This document shows positions 1 through 7,963 of a stretch of DNA of 64,000 nt, piece by piece. The stretch's first letter is position 1; each line of letters opens with the position of its first letter. Where the stretch lies: the NCBI RefSeq assembly GCF_014695715.1, contig NZ_JACJOT010000013.1, forward strand, positions 62,001 to 126,000, read 5' to 3'. The notes beneath the pieces were generated by a model. The model made no database searches. It was given only the letters and a program-made list of their open reading frames with translations, and was not told the DNA's origin. The DNA is from Microcoleus sp. FACHB-68. GTDB taxonomy: Bacteria; Cyanobacteriota; Cyanobacteriia; Cyanobacteriales; Oscillatoriaceae. A program made the translations under genes and the position numbers.

Positions 1-159
1 AATCGAGCGTTATTCCGTGCCGGTAATATGGGAAGTCTACAGTGGCCTTTGTGGGCGGTGGATATTAGCGGTGAAACGGTGCCGGCGAAGGATGATCAAC
101 CCGTTGTTTTTGGTCGCACTGTTAGCAATGTTTGGGCCGGCCCTCAAGCTCACTGGTAG
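1..159 (+). CDS. C-terminal end of an unknown protein (5' truncated by window)
   Basis: Frame 1 is open from the first base to a TAG at 157-159 and gives 52 residues, ending in GRTVSNVWAGPQAHW. The composition (Trp, Gly, Val, Pro, with GCCGGC-type codon pairs) looks coding. The overlapping frame starting at 17 reads less like protein. I do not recognise the family. An AT-rich spacer of about 240 bases follows and leads to the next gene on the same strand. Confidence 0.45.
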   Translation, partial: NRALFRAGNMGSLQWPLWAVDISGETVPAKDDQPVVFGRTVSNVWAGPQAHW

Positions 160-400
160 GCTAGCCGGCAGAAATGTCAAAGACCATTTAGGGCGTAAAA
201 GTGCAGGATAGAAGGCAAAATAAATATTTTTTATTCTAATTTTTGCCTTTTTTCTGCTTTTTGGATTTTACGAAAATTGCACAAAAAATGGTTAATTAAC
301 TTCTAAAACTCGGCTGAATATCACAATCTAGATTTACAAGAACGCAATATTTGTTTTAATAGTTTTTACATTAGTTTGAACTCTTATTGTTTAGCTTTTT

Positions 401-2311
401 ATGGCGGTTACTGACGCTTTAGCCCTAGGTTTAACGCTGCTAGTTTTGGCGGGGGTTTTGTTTCTGGTTTACCGGAACCGGCAACAGCAAACGGTCGCTA
501 GACGCTGGGACTTTGTGCCGGCAGATGAACCCTTAGAGCCTTTGCAAGATGTGATAGCGAGGCAAATCAGTGAGCCGGCAAATCAAATTGCTGCCGCACA
601 ACTTTATCAACCGATTGGTTTATGGACAGGACGGTTAATTTTACCGGCAAAGGAACAGCGTCAGTTAGATGGATCGGTGCTTTTTGAAGTCCAAAACGCC
701 GATTATGCCCATCAAAATTTGATCGGAAAAGTTGTCTGGTTGCGGTGGAGTTCTGAACCCCAAGTGCAAGCGTTTGTTGAGTCGGTGACGCGAGATGTCC
801 AGTTTACCAAAGCAACCCTAGAACAGCAAAAAACAGGTTCGATCCATCCGATTCGATTAAATCATTGGAAGCGGGTTGGCCCTTTGGAATCCTTAGCCGG
901 CGCACGTCCGGAAGATGATGTAATCGTGATGCTACCCGATCCAGTGGTTGTTGGAACGGAACGCACCGGCAAACCGGCTTTAATAATTACTCAAGAGCCG
1001 GTGCAAATTAGCGGTCGCATTTTTGCCCTGGTTACTATTTTAAGACCGTTTAGTGCCGGCAGTGATAAATTTGTGGTACGTCATTTTAATAAAACTTCTA
1101 GACAATTTGATGGCCCTTTAGAACTGATTCGGATTCCCCAAGCGCCACCGGATCGGCATGAAGTTCCTAGATCAACCAATTATTTAATAGAAAAATCTCC
1201 CTTAAATGCAGCCGGCTGGTATATTTATGGCGAAAGAGATGCTGGAGGTTTATTTGTCACGCAAGCAATTGAACCCCGTGCTTTGATGCGTCTGCAACCT
1301 GATGAAATGTATTTCGGTTTGCCGGCTGCTAAACATTTTATAAGGCAGGAAAATTGGAAAAAGACAGCGGCAAAAAAAGGTACGGGTAAAACTGTATGTT
1401 TATTGCCGGCATCCCATCAGAATTCTGAGGTAAACGCCTACTGGCAGGAAGGAGATAAAGCCATTGTCATTCATGCTTTTGGTGCGATTGCGGGTAAAAA
1501 AGCTGAACCGACAATGTTTGGAATTGTTACGGGTCATTTTTCCTACGGCATCGCTTCTGTGGTTCGTGATTCCTTCACGGATGATTTGCGCTTTGATATT
1601 GAATACCGGCAAGTATATGCTCACAACGTGGATGGAATTATTGCCGGCAGAATTAAATGGTTTAGCTACATGGGAGATTTAAGGCGGGGTTGGTTAGGAA
1701 ATCGACCTGTTTCTGATGTAATTGTGAAATACGATGCCATCACTCAAGATTATGATTTTGATGGCATTAAGCTGTCACCCATGACTGAATTTTGCCGGCA
1801 AATGGAAATGATGACGGCACGTTACAGAATAGGAGATGGCACCGGCGCGGCAATTGTCACTCCCTCAAAATCTTGCGTACAAGACTCCAATCAAGCACTT
1901 TATATCACCATTGAACGTATCGAGGCAGCGGTTGAATCTAACCGTCATATTCAAGATTGGCTGCGCCGGCATCCGCACAATTCACAAGCGATGCGATTTG
2001 GCAAGCTGGTGGATTTAGCAAGATCCTTGGAAAAAAATTTAATTCCTTTTGGAACGGTTCGTTCTGACTGGTATAAAAATGTTTTAGGGGGTGCCGGCGC
2101 AAATCGTGAGGATGATTTGATGACGGTGATTATTAAGGCAATAACGACTTGGCGAACCATGTTACCGAGGCGAGCACATGATGAAATGGCGGCAATTTTA
2201 TTACGTCATGGTGCTGCTTTATGGTTGATTCGGACGAATCAAGTGGGCGGGTTTGATCCGGATATTGAGCCGCTTGCGCCGACGGCAATTTTAGGGCATC
2301 GCAGCCGGTAG
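401..2311 (+). CDS. Conserved-looking membrane-anchored protein of unknown function
   Basis: A 636-residue protein starting at ATG 401, with no clear Shine-Dalgarno (SD) sequence. Residues about 5-25 form one hydrophobic segment followed by RNRQQQ, which suggests an N-terminal membrane anchor with a large soluble remainder. The rest is mixed alpha/beta with no motif I can assign. The C-terminal third holds a tract rich in Arg and His (WRTMLPRRAHDEMAAILLRHG). I have a weak recollection that related cyanobacterial proteins are labelled as predicted CAAX-type proteases, but I see no EExxxR-type motif that would support it, so no function is claimed. It stands alone and converges on the epimerase gene across a perfect hairpin. 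Confidence 0.75.
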   Translation: MAVTDALALGLTLLVLAGVLFLVYRNRQQQTVARRWDFVPADEPLEPLQDVIARQISEPANQIAAAQLYQPIGLWTGRLILPAKEQRQLDGSVLFEVQNADYAHQNLIGKVVWLRWSSEPQVQAFVESVTRDVQFTKATLEQQKTGSIHPIRLNHWKRVGPLESLAGARPEDDVIVMLPDPVVVGTERTGKPALIITQEPVQISGRIFALVTILRPFSAGSDKFVVRHFNKTSRQFDGPLELIRIPQAPPDRHEVPRSTNYLIEKSPLNAAGWYIYGERDAGGLFVTQAIEPRALMRLQPDEMYFGLPAAKHFIRQENWKKTAAKKGTGKTVCLLPASHQNSEVNAYWQEGDKAIVIHAFGAIAGKKAEPTMFGIVTGHFSYGIASVVRDSFTDDLRFDIEYRQVYAHNVDGIIAGRIKWFSYMGDLRRGWLGNRPVSDVIVKYDAITQDYDFDGIKLSPMTEFCRQMEMMTARYRIGDGTGAAIVTPSKSCVQDSNQALYITIERIEAAVESNRHIQDWLRRHPHNSQAMRFGKLVDLARSLEKNLIPFGTVRSDWYKNVLGGAGANREDDLMTVIIKAITTWRTMLPRRAHDEMAAILLRHGAALWLIRTNQVGGFDPDIEPLAPTAILGHRSR

Positions 2312-2336
2312 TATTGATTTTTTAACCGCAGATGCA

Positions 2337-2383
2337 CGCAGATAAACGCAGATAAATTTGGATTTTATCTGCGTTTATCTGCG
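2337..2383. terminator. Perfect 20-bp hairpin between convergent genes
   Basis: The arms 2337-2356 and 2364-2383 are exact reverse complements (CGCAGATAAACGCAGATAAA and its complement) around a 7-base loop. A T-rich tract follows on the plus side. It lies between two converging stop codons, so it probably terminates both transcripts. The arm is also a repeat of the type ACGCAGATAAACGCAGAT, which recurs in degraded form elsewhere in the window. Confidence 0.75.
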
Positions 2384-2387
2384 ATTT

Positions 2388-3353
2388 TTAAGGATGTGAG
2401 CAGTATGCGTACAATCCTTGAATCCACTGCCATTCGTGGGTTAAACCTTCAAACAGGGAAACTTTTGGTTGATAGTTAAGGATTTGCTGGGCTTTGGAGG
2501 CATCGGCGCTGGTGTGACGTGCATCGCCGATGGCTGATTCTGCATAATTTCGGTGAACGGGACGACCGGCAATTTGTTCGATGGTGTCGATAATTTCTGT
2601 TAAGGCAACACGACTGCCGCCACCGATATTGAAGACTTCGCCGATGGCTGCCGGCGCGGTGGCTGCGGCTAAATTCGCGGCAACGGCATCGCTGACAAAG
2701 GTAAAATCTCGCGTTTGCCGGCCATCTCCATAAATAGCAATCGCTTCTCCTTCTAAAACGGCTTTGAAAAATTTATGAAATGCCATATCTGGGCGCTGGC
2801 GTGGGCCATAAACGGTGAAGTAACGCAGCGCACAAGTGGGCACACCAAAGTTTTTGTAATATAGCCAGCACAGACGTTCAGCGGCTAATTTTGTAATTCC
2901 GTAAGGGGAAACCGGCTGAGGACAAGCGGCTTCACTGGTTGGCATGGTTTCTGCATTTCCATACACCGAAGAACTCGAAGCAAATACAAACCGTTTGAGG
3001 TTTTTTGCGTCCTTCGCTGCCTCTAGCATTACTTGTGTGGCGTTAATATTGCGCTCGGTGTAGAGGCGGAAACCTTCACCCCAACTGGCGCGAACACCGG
3101 CTTGGGCTGCCTGATGGTAAATGACTTCGGCATCATACAACAGTGCCGGCCAGGGCAAGGTTTGAATATCGCCTTCAATTAATTCAAAATTTGGGTGAGC
3201 TTCTAAGTAAGCGATATTTTTGCGCTTTAAGGTGGGGTCATAGTAATCGGTGAAACAATCAATTCCGATTACCCGCTCGCCGCGATTGAGCAGGGTTTCA
3301 GCAAGATGAGAACCGATAAAACCAGCCGCGCCGGTGACGATACTTGTAGTCAT
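2388..3353 (-). CDS. NAD-dependent epimerase/dehydratase (UDP-glucuronate 4-epimerase-like)
   Basis: An extended short-chain dehydrogenase/reductase. The start at 3353 gives MTTSIVTGAAGFIGSHL, placing the GxxGxxG Rossmann motif at residues 8-14, the usual position. An upstream in-frame start at 3368 adds only five residues. The catalytic features are SSSSVYG and the YGITK (YxxxK) motif, and the substrate-side YFTVYGPRQRPD is typical of nucleotide-sugar epimerases and dehydratases. The length (321 residues) fits UDP-glucuronate or UDP-glucose 4-epimerases. The likely role is supplying activated sugars for surface polysaccharide. The exact substrate cannot be read from the sequence. It is a single gene that shares a hairpin terminator with the convergent gene upstream of it in the window. 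Confidence 0.88.
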   Translation of the reverse strand: MTTSIVTGAAGFIGSHLAETLLNRGERVIGIDCFTDYYDPTLKRKNIAYLEAHPNFELIEGDIQTLPWPALLYDAEVIYHQAAQAGVRASWGEGFRLYTERNINATQVMLEAAKDAKNLKRFVFASSSSVYGNAETMPTSEAACPQPVSPYGITKLAAERLCWLYYKNFGVPTCALRYFTVYGPRQRPDMAFHKFFKAVLEGEAIAIYGDGRQTRDFTFVSDAVAANLAAATAPAAIGEVFNIGGGSRVALTEIIDTIEQIAGRPVHRNYAESAIGDARHTSADASKAQQILNYQPKVSLFEGLTHEWQWIQGLYAYCSHP

Positions 3354-3587
3354 AGACCTTAAAACCATTTTGTATTGAAGGTGCAGGGTCGCGCTTGAGA
3401 AGGAAAGATTGACAAAGAGAGATTGGGAGAATTTATCACTTTTTCATAAAAAATTGCAGCGAAACGCTAAGCGCCAAAGAACTGTTACTAGGAATGTAAG
3501 AAGAAATCAGCAATGGCATAGGATGATAGAGTGCAACGGCCTGCGGCGCAAGCTTGGCGGCTTAAATTGATCGGGCAGAGGACTAAC

Positions 3588-4874
3588 GTGAAGGTTTTGA
3601 TTGTTGGCAATGGGGGGCGTGAACACGCTATCGCTTGGAAGCTACTGCAAGGATCGCAAGTTCAGCAGGTGGTTTGTGTTCCGGGAAATGGGGGCACGGC
3701 GACGATGGATCGCTGTGTGAATTTGCCCCTGACGGTTGATGATTTTGAGGGAATTAAACGCGCTGCTTTGGAACATGAGGTTTCTCTAGTGGTGATTGGC
3801 CCAGAGCTGCCCTTGGCAATGGGAATTACGGACTATCTGCAGCAGCAGAATTTAACGGTGTTTGGCCCCACTCAAGCCGGCGCTCAGATTGAGGCGAGCA
3901 AATCTTGGGCGAAGAGTTTGATGCTGGAAGCTGGAATTTCTACAGCACAGTCGGCGGTGTTTACGGATGAGGAAACCGAGGCGGCTTTTGCTTATGTCGC
4001 TGAGCGAGGAGCACCAATTGTGGTGAAGGCAGATGGACTGGCTGCCGGCAAGGGGGTGACGGTTGCGGCGACGGTTGAGGAGGCTCAGGCGGCAATAGAG
4101 CAGTCATTTAGCGGTCAGTTTGGGCTAGCCGGCGAATGTTTGGTGATTGAAGAATTTTTGGCGGGACAAGAGGTTTCAGTTTTGGCGCTGACAGATGGCA
4201 AAACTGTGATTCCTTTGCTGCCGGCTCAAGATCACAAAGCGGTTGGCGAGGGCGATACAGGGCCAAATACGGGCGGCATGGGAGCCTATGCACCGGCACC
4301 TCTAGTGACGCCAGCGTTAATGGAGCAAATTCAGCAGCAAGTTTTGCAGCCGGCACTCGCAACGCTGCAAGCACGGGGAATTGACTACCGGGGCGTTTTG
4401 TATGCCGGCTTGATGATTACAAATACGGGCCACATCAAAGTGCTGGAATTTAACTGCCGGTTTGGTGATCCGGAAACCCAAGCAATTTTGCCGCTGCTAG
4501 AGACGCCTCTGGAAGATTTGATGGTGGCGTGTGCGAAGCAGCAACTTGATCAGGTGCCGGTGCGCTGGAAACCGGGGGCATCTGCCTGTGTGGTGATGGC
4601 GGCAGGCGGTTATCCCGGCAATTATCAAAAAGGTGACTTAATCACCGGCATTGATGCCGCGCAAGCCCAAGGCGCGACTGTTTTCCATGCCGGCACCCGA
4701 CTCAACAACAATGAAGTGCAAACAGATGGCGGGCGGGTTTTGAACGTCACTGCTACGGGCGAAACCTTTGACGATGCCTTTGCCCGTGCTTACGCGGCTG
4801 TGGAGTGCGTTCAATTTGAAGGCCGGTACTACCGCCGTGATATCGGCTATCGAGTCAGAGAGCACAAGGGCTAG
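3588..4874 (+). CDS. purD: Phosphoribosylamine--glycine ligase (GARS)
   Basis: Catalyses the second step of de novo purine synthesis, the ATP-dependent joining of glycine to phosphoribosylamine. I start it at GTG 3588, giving MKVLIVGNGGREHAIAWK, the canonical GARS N-terminus. The frame is open upstream to 3531, but those residues do not belong to the family. ATP-grasp features follow in order: GPTQAGAQIEASKSWAK, VVKADGLAAGKGV, GPNTGGMGAYAPAP, and the metal-binding region LEFNCRFGDPETQ. At 428 residues it has full family length with no damage visible. It stands alone, and the tandem-repeat array begins 45 bases after its stop. Confidence 0.97.
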   Translation: MKVLIVGNGGREHAIAWKLLQGSQVQQVVCVPGNGGTATMDRCVNLPLTVDDFEGIKRAALEHEVSLVVIGPELPLAMGITDYLQQQNLTVFGPTQAGAQIEASKSWAKSLMLEAGISTAQSAVFTDEETEAAFAYVAERGAPIVVKADGLAAGKGVTVAATVEEAQAAIEQSFSGQFGLAGECLVIEEFLAGQEVSVLALTDGKTVIPLLPAQDHKAVGEGDTGPNTGGMGAYAPAPLVTPALMEQIQQQVLQPALATLQARGIDYRGVLYAGLMITNTGHIKVLEFNCRFGDPETQAILPLLETPLEDLMVACAKQQLDQVPVRWKPGASACVVMAAGGYPGNYQKGDLITGIDAAQAQGATVFHAGTRLNNNEVQTDGGRVLNVTATGETFDDAFARAYAAVECVQFEGRYYRRDIGYRVREHKG

Positions 4875-4919
4875 GGAAGAGGGGAAGAAATGCAGAGAAT
4901 TCCTCATCTGCCCCCAGAT

Positions 4920-5026
4920 TGTAAAGTTTTATTAAGCAACTGAGGGGTTAGACCCCCCAAGTGCTAAATTGAATTCATGTAGATGCACCCTGATGGACGC
5001 GCCCAGTTTTGGGCGTTTTTTATTTT
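4920..5026 (+). ncRNA. Putative small RNA, array copy 1
   Basis: Seen: a mini-hairpin GGGGTTAGACCCC about 25 bases into the unit, an apparently unpaired core AGATGCACCCTGATGGA, then a hairpin with a U-tract ending near 5026. The U-tract fixes the strand as plus. The 5' end is unknown, and I see no convincing -35/-10 pair. The transcript would be roughly 60-105 nt. Inference: the C-rich core (CACCCU) could pair with AGGGUG-like ribosome-binding sites. I cannot match it to a named cyanobacterial RNA family. A read-through product of purD processed at the repeats is the alternative. Confidence 0.55.
5000..5026 (+). terminator. Intrinsic terminator of array copy 1
   Basis: Stem CGCCCA/TGGGCG (5000-5005 with 5010-5015), 4-base loop GTTT, then TTTTTTATTTT. 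Confidence 0.85.
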
Positions 5027-5075
5027 CGGCGTTTTTTACACCCAATCCAGCCGGCACCCAAATTTCCCGCTTATT

Positions 5076-5182
5076 TGTAAAGTTTTATTAAGCAACTGAG
5101 GGGTTAGACCCCCCAAGTGCTAAATTGAATTCATGTAGATGCACCCTGATGGACGCGCCCAGTTTTGGGCGTTTTTTATTTT
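5076..5182 (+). ncRNA. Putative small RNA, array copy 2
   Basis: Identical to copy 1 over the whole 156-base unit, including hairpins, core and terminator. About 50 bases separate its start from the terminator of copy 1. If each unit carries its own promoter, that promoter must lie in this interval (TTTTACACCCAATCCAG to GTAAAGTTTTATT), where I see no strong consensus element. Confidence 0.55.
5156..5182 (+). terminator. Intrinsic terminator of array copy 2
   Basis: Same stem, loop and T-tract as copy 1, exactly 156 bases downstream. Confidence 0.85.
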
Positions 5183-5231
5183 CGGCGTTTTTTACACCCA
5201 ATCCAGCCGGCACCCAAATTTCCCGCTTATT

Positions 5232-5338
5232 TGTAAAGTTTTATTAAGCAACTGAGGGGTTAGACCCCCCAAGTGCTAAATTGAATTCATGTAGATGCAC
5301 CCTGATGGACGCGCCCAGTTTTGGGCGTTTTTTATTTT
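5232..5338 (+). ncRNA. Putative small RNA, array copy 3
   Basis: Identical to copies 1 and 2 up to base 5346, just after its terminator, where the repeat breaks off. The retained identity therefore covers the full presumed RNA, and the loss begins only in the spacer. That pattern is consistent with the RNA being the functional part. Confidence 0.55.
5312..5338 (+). terminator. Intrinsic terminator of array copy 3
   Basis: Stem CGCCCA/TGGGCG starting at 5312, loop GTTT, T-rich tail. Confidence 0.85.
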
Positions 5339-5408
5339 CGGCGTTTGGTTTGGCTGAGACGAACCTTTGCCGGCTTGTAATTTACGAAGATTTCATAATA
5401 ACGTAAAC

Positions 5409-5507
5409 TTTTGACAAAGCCTGCTGGGTTACACCCCTGAGGGGTTAGACTTAAAACATAGATGCACCCTGATGGATACGCCCAGTTGTTGGGCGTTTTT
5501 TGTTTTT
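5409..5507 (+). ncRNA. Putative small RNA, diverged array copy 4
   Basis: Shares CTGAGGGGTTAGAC and the 18-base core TAGATGCACCCTGATGGA with the other copies, while the linking bases differ freely. The GGGG block pairs with an upstream CCCC (ACCCCTGAGGGGT) instead of the downstream CCCC used in copies 1-3, so a hairpin is kept by a different partner. The terminator stem is also kept with an altered loop. A TTGACA hexamer at about 5412 could be a -35 element, but no good -10 follows at the right distance. Selective conservation of core plus structure argues for a functional RNA. Confidence 0.5.
5479..5507 (+). terminator. Intrinsic terminator of array copy 4
   Basis: Stem CGCCCA/TGGGCG (5479-5484 with 5490-5495), loop GTTGT, then TTTTTTGTTTTT. 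The stem matches the other copies while the loop differs. Confidence 0.8.
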
Positions 5508-5680
5508 CGGCACACCCAATCGAACGATGAAGGAAGGGAAGAGATCGCTCACTAAGCGCTGCCGGCAGAATGCAAAACTCGCGCTTCCCTTCAGTTACAA
5601 GCCGGCGCAGCCTTGTGCAAATTGGCTCATTGGAATCGTTGAGCTACACAGATCAGGCAAAGGTAAGGTTGAGGGCAATC

Positions 5681-6544
5681 TTAAGCGTTATCGGAGTAGC
5701 GAGTTAACCACTGCTGGTACGTTGGCAGAAGTTCTGCATCTTCCATCACAATTTCTATCCGCACTTTCGCGCATCCGTGATTAGGCCGGTCGGCAATCGC
5801 TTTTAAAATTTTACTGGCAACTTCTGGAGAATTAAATTCACCTTTGATAACGGGTTGAGTATCAGAAACCGCGCCGTCAAGCAACTCGATGCCGGTCACT
5901 TCTCCTTGCCCTAAATCAATTTCAGCCAGTTGTTTGTGTTCTGGCCCAACTTGTTCAATAATAAGTTTTTCGCGTCGAACTGGAACTTCAACTATCCGAG
6001 TTTCAACTTCTTTGCGAACAATAACTTCGCCAATTTTTTGTTTGCTGCGGTCAATAACCAGCCGCTCTTCTAGCAAGCGAATTTCGTGTTCTGCCACGAC
6101 TTCTGGCAAACCTTCAGACCCATGCATTAAATGTTCGTTTGTGCTTTGAGTATTCATCTGAAGTGGGGTTGCTTCAGATGATGCCGGTGGCTGGTCAATG
6201 GGTCGAGGTGGAAGGTCTGAAGGAGTGATCTCTGATGTCTGGAGCGATCTATATTCAGGTAGTTGCTCAATTTGAGCGGGAGTAAGGTTTATAAAGACTG
6301 ATTTATTCGCGTAATCAATATATTGGATGAGCTTGCTATTTAACAGAAACAAGCGGGAACTTTGCTGAGTCGTCAGATCAGCGACCACTAAATTAATTTG
6401 GCCGCTGGGAGCGAGATTAACATTTTTTATTTGACCCACCAATAGTCCTTGATTGTCTCTTACCGCTAAATTTGTTAACTGAATTGTCAGTTTTTCTACC
6501 ATACTCTTAAGCCGAGCATTGGTTTCGGGTGCTTGATTTACCAT
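5681..6544 (-). CDS. PRC-barrel-like / DUF2382 (YsnF/AvaK-type) protein, paralogue 1
   Basis: 287 residues, start ATG 6544 preceded by AAGGAAACCGGA. The N-terminal half resembles a PRC-barrel (LAVRDNQGLLVGQIKNVNL, then repeated beta-strand phrases). The C-terminal half is DUF2382: LLEERLVIDRSKQKIGEVIVRKEVETRIVEVPV. DUF2382 is known from the YsnF stress protein and the akinete marker AvaK; its biochemical role is unknown. This copy is the most diverged of the three paralogues in a row on this strand. It lacks the MALVKLEDFYPNYR N-terminus of the other two and ends close to the small-RNA array on the opposite strand. A plus-strand frame overlapping its 3' end (from 5500) looks spurious. Confidence 0.82.
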   Translation of the reverse strand: MVNQAPETNARLKSMVEKLTIQLTNLAVRDNQGLLVGQIKNVNLAPSGQINLVVADLTTQQSSRLFLLNSKLIQYIDYANKSVFINLTPAQIEQLPEYRSLQTSEITPSDLPPRPIDQPPASSEATPLQMNTQSTNEHLMHGSEGLPEVVAEHEIRLLEERLVIDRSKQKIGEVIVRKEVETRIVEVPVRREKLIIEQVGPEHKQLAEIDLGQGEVTGIELLDGAVSDTQPVIKGEFNSPEVASKILKAIADRPNHGCAKVRIEIVMEDAELLPTYQQWLTRYSDNA

Positions 6545-6670
6545 TTTTCCGGTTTCCTTATTTTTTATTGAAAAGCACAGGCAGAGCTAAAAATGCGCTC
6601 CGCCTGCACGGTTGTTAATTCCTGAGTTCAGCTAAAGAACTGCCTTACCGAATGTGTGGTTAAGGGCTAT

Positions 6671-7576
6671 TTAAATGCTACGATTGCCGGAATCTTCAGG
6701 GCCTTTGTTTACAATCGTACGGCCTTCCGCTTGAACATCTAACTCTTCGCGGCGCAAGGTTTCTTCTGCATCAACGGTTTCGCGCTCGATTTCTTTACGC
6801 ACACCGACTTCTTCGCGCACAAAGGCTTCTTTGTGGATGTCTGGTATTTCTTCGTAAACTTCCATGTGTGCCACTTCTCCGGCTTGGAAGTTTGCATCAC
6901 CCGGAGCAACAGGAGTGCTACTTGTCGGCGTTGTGCGCTCAATCACTACACGCTCTCTTTCGATGGGCACAGAAGCGCGTGCTGTTTCAGTTTCAACGCG
7001 CTTACCAACTGTAACTTCACCTGTTTTTTGACGAGTTTTGTTGGCAATTAGGCGTTCTTCGTACAGTCTTAAGGTTGCATGATCGCGCTCGTTCATATTG
7101 TAGAGAGCCGGTTCACGATCATAGGTGTAGGTGTCACGATCATTGGTGTTGGCAGTCGGTTGAACGGCAGTCGCACCGGCAGTCGCACCGGCAGTCGCAC
7201 CGGCAGTTGTGGCGGGCGCGCGATAAACGTCTCTGACTTGCTCTTCGTGATCGTAGTCAATCGGTTGTAGTTCGTCGTAGGCAGGTAGTCTTTCTGCTTG
7301 TTCTTTGTTCAGCAGATTGGTGGCGTAAACGCGCCGTGCATCATAATCGATGCGGCAAGAACCGATAGGCAGTAACACCTTCTTGCCAAACACCCAGAAA
7401 CCTGTGTCTAGGACTAAATAGCGGAAGCGTCCTGACTCATCCACTAATGCATCATGGATCGTGCCAATCTTTTCTTCTGATGTGCCGGCGTAGACATCTA
7501 AGCCTTTAATATCATCGCCGCCAAAAATCTCGTCTCTGTAATTGGGGTAAAAATCTTCTAATTTTACAAGAGCCAT
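6671..7576 (-). CDS. PRC-barrel / DUF2382 AvaK-like protein, paralogue 2
   Basis: Start ATG 7576 gives MALVKLEDFYPNYRDEIFGG, matching the neighbouring paralogue, with an SD (GGGAAGGA) about ten bases upstream. An upstream frame to 7612 is not shared. Order: PRC-barrel (residues about 10-95, IGTIHDALVDESGRFRYLVLDTG), a low-complexity Ala/Gly/Thr linker made by a 12-base repeat, then DUF2382 (LRLYEERLIANKTRQKTGEVTVGKRVET, later ERERVVIERTTP). The C-terminus is strongly acidic and basic. Homologues include AvaK of akinetes and proteins linked to general stress, so a stress or resting-state role is possible but inferred. 301 residues. Confidence 0.85.
   Translation of the reverse strand: MALVKLEDFYPNYRDEIFGGDDIKGLDVYAGTSEEKIGTIHDALVDESGRFRYLVLDTGFWVFGKKVLLPIGSCRIDYDARRVYATNLLNKEQAERLPAYDELQPIDYDHEEQVRDVYRAPATTAGATAGATAGATAVQPTANTNDRDTYTYDREPALYNMNERDHATLRLYEERLIANKTRQKTGEVTVGKRVETETARASVPIERERVVIERTTPTSSTPVAPGDANFQAGEVAHMEVYEEIPDIHKEAFVREEVGVRKEIERETVDAEETLRREELDVQAEGRTIVNKGPEDSGNRSI
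7166..7207. repeat. 12-bp minisatellite inside a DUF2382 gene
   Basis: Three perfect copies of GGCAGTCGCACC (7166-7201), then the first six bases of a fourth. The repeat is in frame and encodes a four-residue Ala-Gly-Ala-Thr unit in the linker between the PRC and DUF2382 domains. Neither paralogue has it. Confidence 0.9.
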
Positions 7577-7963
7577 AACTTTTTTTTCCTTCCCTGTATC
7601 TACATATACCATCCTAGGAAACTATTAGGGATTAGTTATCTCCCTCAGGTAAGAAAGGTTAAAATTACTAATTGGGAGTTATCTTCCTAAAGTAGCAGGA
7701 TAAATTATTAAGAAATATAAATCACGAGTCTAAAAATTTTTAATAGATTTTAATAGAAAAATGGCCCTTCAATTAACTGTAGCGCCGCAGTATTTTATAA
7801 ACAAATCAGGTTATAATGGTTAATCTCTACGCTAGATGCTTTACATAATCATGAAAGTTATGTATCTCAGGTTACAAAAAGAGATGGCTATTTTTAGTAT
7901 TTAAATTTTTGATTCAGTCAGCAGATATCATTGATTGAAAACCTAGCTTACTACATGGAAGTA
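7577..7963. other. Intergenic spacer between paralogues 2 and 3
   Basis: 387 bases, AT-rich, with a short inverted repeat near 7845-7865 (CATAA...TTATG). No ORF longer than about 17 codons, no RNA signature and no clear promoter seen. It presumably holds the promoter of the 6671-7576 gene. Confidence 0.6.

Larger units (their letters stand above)
4920..5507 (+). repeat. Tandem array: three perfect 156-bp repeats plus a diverged fourth copy
   Basis: Units start at 4920, 5076 and 5232, an exact 156-base period. The first two are complete and identical, and the third is identical until 5346, where the sequence departs. A fourth, diverged copy lies at about 5409-5507. Perfect identity, including the non-structured spacer, implies recent duplication or active homogenisation. 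Every copy keeps the same order: a GTAAA-TTTT tract, a GGGG/CCCC mini-hairpin with GAGGGGTTAGAC, a constant core TAGATGCACCCTGATGGA, and an intrinsic terminator. This is the arrangement expected of a multi-copy small-RNA gene, not of a transposon remnant. Confidence 0.95.

Noticed and set aside
4982-5099. Short ORF in each array unit beginning MHPDGRAQF (MHPDGYAQL in copy 4)
   Set aside because: The ATG lies in the conserved core but has no ribosome-binding site, the reading runs through the terminator stem, and after eight residues the copies differ completely. RNA conservation explains the shared bases better.
5500-5784. 94-codon plus-strand ORF after the array
   Set aside because: Begins inside the copy 4 terminator, no SD at the first start, and its end lies antisense to the DUF2382 gene.
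7079-7270. Plus-strand ORF with SRTGSRTGSRTGS repeats
   Set aside because: Antisense shadow of the minisatellite in the DUF2382 gene.
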